From Caldifarciminota bacterium UBA3079 (GTDB taxonomy: Bacteria; Hydrothermota; Tepidihabitantia; Tepidihabitantales; Tepidihabitantaceae), in the NCBI GenBank assembly GCA_002366635.1, contig DFBN01000041.1, forward strand, positions 1 to 7,923: DNA of 7,923 bases, read 5' to 3'. Positions 1 to 5,339 of the stretch are shown here, piece after piece. The notes below the pieces were generated by a model. That model did no database searches. It saw only the letters and a program-made list of their open reading frames with translations, and had not been told where the DNA came from. Position 1 is the stretch's first letter, and each line of letters starts with the position of its first letter. Both the position numbers and the translations under genes were made by a program.

Positions 1-86
1 AAGGTGATACAATGTTCTGAATGGCGAATTCCTAGCTGGCCGAACCTTTACAGGTCTAGTCCGGGCAGGCAAGGGGTCCTGATTCG

Positions 87-1196
87 CTAATCAGCCAGAT
101 GGCCCTTTTCCGCATACTGCTGGAACAGTTGGCCCCAAGGGGTTTCCTGGCACCAGCGTTCGTAAATCTTCTTTTCCTTGAGGGGCCAGTGGATGTAATC
201 GTGGTTGAATTCAGATACAAATATCGGGATGTTGACCAGCCAGGTGCGGAAGATGAGTTTCTGAAGGAATTTCGTCGGGCCGTACCAGGAAAGCCAGCCG
301 AGGAATTTATGGAAGCTGCGGCCGACTTCAAAATGCCAGTTTTCTTCAGAGATGTCATCACCAACGATTTCGATTTCCCTGGTGTCGCCAACGCCCAATC
401 TCCTTTCATGGGCGATTCTGATATAGCCGATTGAGAACGGGTCAATCCCCATCAACTTGGCTGCGACCGCATCAATCGCTACTTGGTCTCCAGAAGCGAG
501 AATGACATTCTTGATGACCGGGGTCATGGTGCGCGGACCCGGGCCATTGCCAGCCGTTGTGCCGTCCATTGTTGCGAAGATGCCGGGATGGATTTCTTTC
601 TGGATTGCGAGCAGGTCAACCAGGGTTTCGTGAATCCAGGTATGGGTGTAATGGCGATAAGTGGAAAGTAGCCCGCCGAAAGCGTTTTTCATCGCACCGG
701 TCGTAGTGGTATAAATATGGCATTTTACGGTGGGCAAATGGACGATGTTCTTGCCGAAGAAGTAGTCTGGAATTCGGATTCCTTGAGGATAGATATGGTT
801 GAGCACAAGCATTTCGGCTTTGGGTTGGAACGGAATCCATTTTATATCCCGGGGTTTGAAGTTGTAAAGCACCGGGACGTTGTAATGTTTGAAAATGGGG
901 ATGTAATGGTTCAAGTCTTCGCCTTTGAAGGTATCAATGACAACGGTTTTGTTCTGGACGCAGGAAATGTCCTTGAATCCCAGGTCGTGCAGGCCGAGAA
1001 TCGTGCCTTCAAGCTGCCATGGGGTAGTGTTGGCTGAAGGCATCGGATAATGCCAGGAGATATTGTCCTTGAGAATAGTAGTGGCGTTTTTGTCCAGGAA
1101 TTTATCGATCTCGGCGAGTTTCAAGAGCCGGCGATAATCATCAAGCACCGTTTCAGGTTTGGTAAAAAGAACTGCGACTTTTGACCGACTTTTCAT
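87..1196 (-). CDS. DUF362 family protein
   Basis: This 369-residue protein matches the DUF362 family (PF04015), a conserved family of unknown biochemical role in which some members carry an added 4Fe-4S ferredoxin domain. The family core is visible as a Lys/His motif (LPTVKCH, about 154-160), then TTTTGAMKNAFGG (about 163-175), an Arg/His pair near 181-185, a DGTTAGNGPGP loop (211-221) and the ASGDQVAIDAVAAKLMGIDP stretch (235-253). The C-terminal part (about 290-369) is rich in Trp and aromatics and has no CxxCxxC cluster, so no ferredoxin module is attached. No signal peptide is seen, so it is probably cytoplasmic. The ATG at 1196 is the first codon of the conserved start KSRSKVAVLF and lies 8 nt from a TATAAT box, so the message would have almost no leader. 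It is divergent from the zinc-domain gene at 1330. Family assignment is firm; no substrate can be given. Confidence 0.9.
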   Translation of the reverse strand: MKSRSKVAVLFTKPETVLDDYRRLLKLAEIDKFLDKNATTILKDNISWHYPMPSANTTPWQLEGTILGLHDLGFKDISCVQNKTVVIDTFKGEDLNHYIPIFKHYNVPVLYNFKPRDIKWIPFQPKAEMLVLNHIYPQGIRIPDYFFGKNIVHLPTVKCHIYTTTTGAMKNAFGGLLSTYRHYTHTWIHETLVDLLAIQKEIHPGIFATMDGTTAGNGPGPRTMTPVIKNVILASGDQVAIDAVAAKLMGIDPFSIGYIRIAHERRLGVGDTREIEIVGDDISEENWHFEVGRSFHKFLGWLSWYGPTKFLQKLIFRTWLVNIPIFVSEFNHDYIHWPLKEKKIYERWCQETPWGQLFQQYAEKGHLAD

Positions 1197-1204
1197 ATCA
1201 TCAG

Positions 1205-1232
1205 ATTATAACCCGGTGTGGTTGGATTGCAA
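1205..1232 (-). promoter_or_regulatory. sigma-70-like promoter for the DUF362 gene
   Basis: Read on the minus strand, TTGCAA (1232-1227) is followed after exactly 16 bp by a perfect TATAAT (1210-1205). Only 8 nt separate the -10 box from the ATG at 1196, so transcription would begin at or within a few bases of the start codon, and no Shine-Dalgarno sequence can fit. This predicts a leaderless or near-leaderless mRNA. Confidence 0.7.
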
Positions 1233-1235
1233 CTT

Positions 1236-1271
1236 GAGCGATACCGTGATAGTTTTCCTGGAGAGCGATAC
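1236..1271. repeat. 9-bp direct repeat between divergent promoters
   Basis: GAGCGATAC occurs at 1236-1244 and again at 1263-1271, 27 bp start to start. One copy ends up 3 bp from the minus-strand -35 box (1227-1232), the other 4 bp from the plus-strand -35 box (1276-1281). The placement suggests a paired binding site for a regulator shared by the two divergent genes; that function is inference, since no known operator is recognised. Confidence 0.4.
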
Positions 1272-1275
1272 TTTC

Positions 1276-1303
1276 TTGACGGGCAGGGTCGCATGAGTAT
1301 ACT
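1276..1303 (+). promoter_or_regulatory. sigma-70-like promoter for the TackOD1-like gene
   Basis: TTGACG (1276-1281), a 16-bp spacer and TATACT (1298-1303) form a good -35/-10 pair. The expected start near 1310 leaves a leader of about 20 nt that holds the GGAGG at 1319-1323. Confidence 0.7.
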
Positions 1304-1318
1304 TATCGTTAGCTAAAC

Positions 1319-1323
1319 GGAGG
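1319..1323 (+). promoter_or_regulatory. ribosome binding site deciding the 1330 start
   Basis: GGAGG lies 3 nt before the GTG at 1327, 6 nt before the GTG at 1330 and 9 nt before the TTG at 1333. The normal spacing of 5-9 nt favours GTG 1330 over the longer reading from 1327. Confidence 0.6.
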
Positions 1324-1329
1324 TTCGTG

Positions 1330-2277
1330 GTGTTGAACGACCCCAAAGTGGCTAGACTTTTTGAATTCTTGATAGATCATCAGAAGACACCGGCCCTGGA
1401 GCCGGTATTTGCACCCAGGCGTGACGGCTGGGTGAGTTATCCGTCGATTGAGGAACAGTTGGGGGTTGAGTCGGATTACGTTGTTAGGCTACTTGAGGAC
1501 CTTCGCCGGTTGGGCTATTTGCATAAACAGTTCCACGACAAGGTTCTATTCTGCCCGGCTTGCAATTCTCAGGATTTGCAACTGGTTATCCTCTGCCCAA
1601 AATGCCATTCCGCACATCTTTTGCGCAAGCGTTTCCTGAAGCATAATAACTGCGGCTATGTTGGTCCGGAAGAAAACTTTGGTCGAGGTGAGACAAGGAT
1701 TTGCCCTAAATGCCGGGATGAATTGGTTCTGCTCGGCAGTGATTATCAAAATATGGGAATCCGATATGGGTGTGGTGATTGCGGCGAAGTGGTTGAGAAC
1801 CCAGAAGAAAAATGGTTGTGCCGGTCTTGCGGTCGGTTTTTTGGAAAGCTGGATGTTCGGGAACTGGTGCTTTACCGGTATGAGGTCAATCCGGCACAGT
1901 TGGCTAAGTTGAAAGTGGAGCGGATACCAAAGGCGCGCGTCCACGAATTCTTGACGCGTGAGGGGTATGAAATCCAGGAATCTGCGCTGGCAACCGGCCG
2001 TTCCGGGGCTGAACACCAGATTGACCTGTTGGCGACAAAACGGTCGGGCCCTTTGGAGCACCGGATTGTCGTCGGGTTTGCCAGTGCGGAGAAAGAAGTG
2101 GATTCAGAAGAGGTTATTAAGCTTTATGCCAAGGCATATGATGTCGATGCCCAGGACACTATACTTGTGGTTTCGCCCCGTTTGAGTAAGGACGCACAGA
2201 ATTTTGCCCGCCATTATCACATCAAGGTTTTTGATGCCGAACAACTCAATCACCCGAATGTGAATATTTCGGTGTAG
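1330..2277 (+). CDS. winged-helix / TackOD1-like zinc domain / Mrr-like fusion
   Basis: Residue numbers here count from the alternative GTG at 1327 (316 aa). Residues 1-72 are helical with a WVSYPSIEEQLGVESDYVVRLL stretch that looks like a winged helix. Residues 74-170 hold five CxxC knuckles (76/79, 90/93, 126/129, 149/152, 165/168) plus H106 and C109, enough for three zinc sites; the signature HNNCGYVGPEENF, then ICPKC and GSDY, matches the TackOD1 output domain described in archaeal signalling proteins (PF18551). Residues 200-305 resemble an Mrr-type restriction-endonuclease fold: GYEIQES, SGAEHQIDLLA with D233, then a beta strand and an EEVIKLYAKAYD helix. The usual Q/E-x-K on the strand after the Asp is replaced by VVGF, so nuclease activity is doubtful. 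A DNA-binding regulator or sensor is the likeliest role. It has its own promoter. No phosphoacceptor receiver domain is present. The domain names come from motif recall, not a profile search. Confidence 0.75.
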   Translation: MLNDPKVARLFEFLIDHQKTPALEPVFAPRRDGWVSYPSIEEQLGVESDYVVRLLEDLRRLGYLHKQFHDKVLFCPACNSQDLQLVILCPKCHSAHLLRKRFLKHNNCGYVGPEENFGRGETRICPKCRDELVLLGSDYQNMGIRYGCGDCGEVVENPEEKWLCRSCGRFFGKLDVRELVLYRYEVNPAQLAKLKVERIPKARVHEFLTREGYEIQESALATGRSGAEHQIDLLATKRSGPLEHRIVVGFASAEKEVDSEEVIKLYAKAYDVDAQDTILVVSPRLSKDAQNFARHYHIKVFDAEQLNHPNVNISV

Positions 2278-2311
2278 GTCTTCAGATTTCAAATTATGTT
2301 TCCGACCCGGC

Positions 2312-2339
2312 TTGACAGTGCGTAGTTAATAACTACTTT
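2312..2339 (+). promoter_or_regulatory. possible promoter for lspA with embedded inverted repeat
   Basis: A perfect TTGACA (2312-2317) is followed after 16 bp by TACTTT (2334-2339), a weaker -10. The box ends 5 nt before the GTG at 2345, so any transcript would start near the codon itself. The -10 match is only moderate, and readthrough from the upstream gene, which ends at 2277, is also possible. Confidence 0.4.
2322..2336. promoter_or_regulatory. 15-bp inverted repeat, candidate operator
   Basis: GTAGTT, a 3-nt AAT centre and AACTAC form a perfect 6-bp inverted repeat. It fills the spacer of the putative lspA promoter and overlaps its -10 box, where a dimeric repressor would act. There is no T-run suited to an intrinsic terminator and the stem is AT-rich, so an operator is the better reading. 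Confidence 0.4.
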
Positions 2340-2344
2340 TGTGG

Positions 2345-2809
2345 GTGACGCGCAGGTTTTTCGTTTGGGCGGCGATTCTGTCGCTCTTCTTTGACCAGGT
2401 ATCCAAAGTGATGGCATACGGGCTGTTGCACGAGCACGTGCCTTTGCGGGTGTTGGGCAATGTGCTGCGATTCTCGCTTACCTCCAACCCCCAGGGGTTA
2501 TTCGGGCTGTCTTTCGGGCCGCCGATTATCTATTTCCTGCTTCCGGTTCTGGGCATTGGTCTGGTGGTATATTTCGCGCTCCGGTCTCCGGATTGCTGGC
2601 TGGCAACTGCATACGGAATGATACTCGGGGGTGCGATTGGCAATTTGGTCGACCGCGTGCGGCTGGGCTATGTTATTGACTTCATTGATATCGGGATTAG
2701 AAGATGCCGCTGGTATACTTTCAATCTGGCAGATGCATTCGTTATCATCGGTATTCTGTTGTTGCTGGGCCGGGAGATATTCGCTCGGCGGAAAGGGATG
2801 TCCGGTTGA
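2345..2809 (+). CDS. lspA: lipoprotein signal peptidase (signal peptidase II)
   Basis: LspA is the inner-membrane aspartyl protease (family A8) that removes signal peptides from diacylglyceryl-modified prolipoproteins after Lgt. Numbering from the alternative TTG at 2339 (156 aa, normal length), four hydrophobic segments can be placed near 7-28, 62-82, 88-104 and 127-145. The N-terminal FFDQVSK, the SNPQGLFG loop, the GNLVDR motif (101-106), the catalytic D114 in VIDF and the second catalytic D132 in NLADA are all present, so the enzyme should be active. GTG 2345 gives MTRRFFVW, a natural positively charged start, but neither start has a Shine-Dalgarno sequence, so TTG 2339 cannot be excluded. 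The last codons and the TGA stop lie in DNA derived from a broken cysteine desulfurase gene, so the C-terminal tail may not be original. No convincing lipobox protein is encoded in this window. Confidence 0.96.
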   Translation: MTRRFFVWAAILSLFFDQVSKVMAYGLLHEHVPLRVLGNVLRFSLTSNPQGLFGLSFGPPIIYFLLPVLGIGLVVYFALRSPDCWLATAYGMILGGAIGNLVDRVRLGYVIDFIDIGIRRCRWYTFNLADAFVIIGILLLLGREIFARRKGMSG

Positions 2810-2935
2810 CCCGCGTGTCGCTGAGGCGATTCAGCCGTATCTTGAAAAGATATTCGGCAATCCTTCCAGTGTTCATTTTTTGGCCGCGACTGCTTCGGCC
2901 GCGTAGACCCTGAAGATGTGCGAAAGGCAATCACA
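2802..2935 (+). pseudogene. cysteine desulfurase relic (NifS/IscS family)
   Basis: Two pieces of a NifS/IscS-type PLP cysteine desulfurase remain in different frames. Piece one, from 2802, reads PVDPRVAEAIQPYL, then FGNPSSVH, the conserved N-terminal region of the family, and runs into a TAG at 2904-2906. Piece two, 2897-2935, reads GRVDPEDVRKAIT, the segment that in intact enzymes precedes the NNE motif roughly 100 residues later. The initial D-x-NATT, the region between the pieces, the PLP-binding Lys and the catalytic Cys loop are absent. The first piece overlaps the end of lspA, whose TGA stop lies inside it in another frame. The remnant ends about 22 bp before the convergent archease stop. 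It cannot encode an enzyme. Deletion decay is most likely; a misassembly is the alternative. Confidence 0.8.
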
Positions 2936-2957
2936 AGTTGTTATTCTGGAAGAGTAG

Positions 2958-3386
2958 CTAGATATCGAAGATTACTGTTGCGAGATAACCGTTTGTGGTT
3001 GATTCCAGCCGGTACTGGTGGTAGGTAGGAACTTTTATTTCAATCTTCAGACCGTGACGAGCAGGGTCGTAATCCTCGCCATGCAGCCGGGCGGTCAGGC
3101 GGAATGGTTCGGTTTCGCTGAATTCTATCAGTTCGGCGCGGGCAACTGCAAAGGAGTGGGCCGAGAACAGAAACAGAAGCTCGCGGAGCCAGTCGAGAAA
3201 TAGTTCGGCAAGATTAGGGGCGGTGAGTTCAACAATGCGGGTTTTTGTGACTTTCAACTGAGAGCGGTCCAGCATCAGGTCGAACAGGCAGAACGCAGCA
3301 TTGGTGAAGAGTTCGGCAAGAGTTCTCCCGAAGATTTCAACTTTGAGGTCTGATGTATGATTGAGCTGGCGGTGAGGTGGGCGCAA
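2958..3386 (-). CDS. archease, RtcB RNA-ligase cofactor
   Basis: Archease is a small metal-binding SHS2-fold protein that speeds guanylylation and turnover of the RNA ligase RtcB in tRNA splicing and RNA repair. The 142 residues match the usual family length. Seen here are NHTSDLKVEIFG (9-20, family HTAD-x-G), TLAELFTNAAFCLFDLM (22-38), LAELFLDWLRELLFLF (59-74), a GEDYDPARHG turn with acidic residues near 103-106, EIKVPTYHQY, and the C-terminal VIFDI with D141. D13 and D141 correspond to the conserved acidic metal ligands. The start is a TTG two codons after the TGA of the upstream gene and in the same frame. No other start lies between that stop and the HTSD motif, and no Shine-Dalgarno is visible, so translation probably depends on coupling to the propeller gene. 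RtcB is not in this window. Confidence 0.93.
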   Translation of the reverse strand: MRPPHRQLNHTSDLKVEIFGRTLAELFTNAAFCLFDLMLDRSQLKVTKTRIVELTAPNLAELFLDWLRELLFLFSAHSFAVARAELIEFSETEPFRLTARLHGEDYDPARHGLKIEIKVPTYHQYRLESTTNGYLATVIFDI

Positions 3387-3389
3387 GGC

Positions 3390-5339
3390 TCAGCGTTTGA
3401 CCAGATTCTTGCCGGTGGCGGTATTGCCCTGGGCATCGGCGGTCCAGATAGCGATGATGTTTTCGGCCAGAGGTAATGCCAATTCTTGCCGGAAATTTTC
3501 CGTGCATGCATCGAATATTCCATCGGTTGGTTCAACCGGCTGCCAGGAATCGGCATTGACCGAAATCCGGCAACTGGCAATAAGGGAGGATGAATCTGTG
3601 ACCGAGAAGGTAAGGCGGTTGCCTCTCAGTTTGATGTTTATAACTCGTGGCGGGCTGTTGTCTACGAGAACCGGAAGGCTTACCGTTTGGGTGTTGAGGG
3701 CCGATTCTTTCGGTTTTGAAAGACGGTCAGAAGCCACGAGTTTGAACCGGTACCAACCATCGGGCAGAGTTCTTGTATCGAGATTGTATTCTCTCCCAGC
3801 CAGGTCGTGACCCGCCTGTTTCCAATTTGTTTCAGACTGCCCTTTGAAGTAAAGCTGGAACTGGAGGGAATCTTGGTCCGGGTCTTCGGCCTCCCAGGAA
3901 ATCTTCCGTATCGGACAGGCATTTCCTTTTTGCGCTTCCTCAATTGTGGGTTTGGCAATCTCCAGTTTCTTGATGTTCGGCGGCCGATTTGGAATTCTGT
4001 AATATAAATCCAGCCGTTCGAGCTTTGGACTGAGATTCGGGAAATCGGTTGAAAGCCGGGCACGCCACTGAATGAACCTGCCGGTTGGAGACGCGATTGC
4101 CGAACTGCGAATACCTGATTTGCCGACCGGTCTGATAATTGATGTTTCCTGCCATTTGCTCCAACTGGGGTCTGGTTTTTCCGAACTGCCAGAACGGGTA
4201 TCAAGTTCAAGTTCGGTTCCGAACGGGACATCGGCCCTGAATCTGACCCGACCAAATTGCGCCGGGCTTTTGCAGTCATGCGGTATCGACAAAATATGGC
4301 CCTCTTTGGCAAAGGTTTCGCCTAAAAGATGGACACGGGCAGGATTGGCCGTTCCTACCAAAGTGCCGTCTGAACCAGAGGCAAGAGAAGTTATCCGGGG
4401 TTGTGAAGCTTTCTGCAGGAGGGAGTGATGGCCAAGGCTATCCAGTTCATAAATGACGCCGTTGCAGCCGGTTGCCACCAGCAGACCCGATGCATTGGGC
4501 AAGATATCAAATACTGTGGAATCCGGACAGTTCCATTTCCACTGAAGAATGCCATCGGAGCTGACGCAGAGAACTGCGCCGGTTAATGTATCGCCGCTAT
4601 TACCGGCAGGGTTTGTAGCGAGAAAAATCGATGTGCCTTTTTCTGCTATTGCCCGGATTTCATCAAACTGGGTGTCATAGAGGACCGAAACATCGGGATG
4701 AGACCGGCCGGGCTTGAAAACAAGCCGGTATACAATACCATCCGGGCTGGTCCCAACAAGCAGTTCCTTTCCCGGTTTAAGCCAGGCCAGTGCGGTGATA
4801 TGTGACTGAGGAGCAGTGAAAACGAGTTTTCCTCTGCCCGAATAGGAGATTCGATAGAGTTCGCCTTTATCCCCAGTGGCGCAGTATAGTTCGCCTTCTG
4901 GTCCTGGCAAAAGACTGAAGATATAGTTCTGTTCCGTATCGAAGAATCGTTCAGGGGGAAAGCTTGGTCTGATGCGGAATATGGTTCCATCCGGCGTGAG
5001 GCCGAAAAATACATTACCCCGGCGGTCCGCACAAAGGGCAAGGATTTCGCCGGTTCCGCCGTCAAATACCAGTTTCGGTCTGGCTCCAGGTTCCAGAAGG
5101 TAAACCCGGCCGTTGTTGCCGGTCCCGAAATAGCGACGGTTTCGGGTCTGGACTATCGACCAAACCGATGCCTCATCCAGCGATGCAATGTCTTTGAGGC
5201 AAGGGGCCAAAGTGATTACCCCTTGTGGAAGGATGGCGATATTCTTGAATTCCTGTTTCTCAGGCAGGATGCTTTCAGTTCCCGGTGTTGTCCATGAACT
5301 CATAACCAGGCACAGAAGGGTAGTGATTTCATAAATCAA
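3390..5339 (-). CDS. beta-propeller protein with C-terminal Ig/FN3-like domains
   Basis: This 649-residue protein starts with a short hydrophobic stretch (about 6-16) that could be a weak signal peptide; no lipobox is evident. Residues about 58-340 carry seven repeats ending in G-x-hydrophobic-Y/F-x-L: FGTGNNGRVYLL (71), FGLTPDGTIFRI (112), CATGDKGELYRI (153), VGTSPDGIVYRL (195), a diverged one near 240-259, VATGCNGVIYEL (288) and VGTANPARVHLL (328). This indicates a seven-bladed propeller. About 355-448 is a jelly-roll-like module, about 455-555 an FN3-like domain with WEAEDPDQDSLQFQLY and LPDGWYRFKLVASD, and about 558-645 an Ig-like domain. No catalytic residues are recognised; a binding or scaffold role outside the cytoplasm is inferred. 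The TTG start overlaps the S55 stop (TTGA) and is backed by GGAGG 7 nt upstream. The tight overlap suggests joint function with the S55 protein. Confidence 0.85.
   Translation of the reverse strand: MIYEITTLLCLVMSSWTTPGTESILPEKQEFKNIAILPQGVITLAPCLKDIASLDEASVWSIVQTRNRRYFGTGNNGRVYLLEPGARPKLVFDGGTGEILALCADRRGNVFFGLTPDGTIFRIRPSFPPERFFDTEQNYIFSLLPGPEGELYCATGDKGELYRISYSGRGKLVFTAPQSHITALAWLKPGKELLVGTSPDGIVYRLVFKPGRSHPDVSVLYDTQFDEIRAIAEKGTSIFLATNPAGNSGDTLTGAVLCVSSDGILQWKWNCPDSTVFDILPNASGLLVATGCNGVIYELDSLGHHSLLQKASQPRITSLASGSDGTLVGTANPARVHLLGETFAKEGHILSIPHDCKSPAQFGRVRFRADVPFGTELELDTRSGSSEKPDPSWSKWQETSIIRPVGKSGIRSSAIASPTGRFIQWRARLSTDFPNLSPKLERLDLYYRIPNRPPNIKKLEIAKPTIEEAQKGNACPIRKISWEAEDPDQDSLQFQLYFKGQSETNWKQAGHDLAGREYNLDTRTLPDGWYRFKLVASDRLSKPKESALNTQTVSLPVLVDNSPPRVINIKLRGNRLTFSVTDSSSLIASCRISVNADSWQPVEPTDGIFDACTENFRQELALPLAENIIAIWTADAQGNTATGKNLVKR

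Noticed and set aside
1..90. Open plus-strand frame from the window edge to a TAA at 88-90 (29 codons), and the other five frames in the first 86 bases
   Set aside because: Too short and without a recognisable motif; it could be a gene end convergent with the DUF362 gene, but nothing supports it. No hairpin terminator was seen here either.
99..1037. Plus-strand open frames opposite the DUF362 gene (99-434, 483-671, 717-1037)
   Set aside because: They are antisense shadows of a protein with strong family motifs, and they show no motifs of their own.
1546..2061. Minus-strand 171-codon frame opposite the zinc-domain gene
   Set aside because: Antisense to a clear cysteine-rich domain; composition looks like a mirrored zinc-finger coding region, with no promoter or ribosome site.
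2631..2906. Plus-strand 91-codon frame across the lspA end
   Set aside because: Its first 57 codons are just another frame of lspA; only the last part, from 2802, carries homology, and that is reported as the nifS relic.
3384..3395. Recoding of the TGA between propeller and archease
   Set aside because: No selenocysteine-type hairpin was recognised, and both proteins are complete at normal length without readthrough.
3680..4312. Minus-strand 210-codon frame within the propeller gene and similar frames at 4646-5065 and 6321-6857
   Set aside because: These lie out of frame inside long, well-supported coding regions. The last one spans the palindrome, which is open in two frames, which explains its length.
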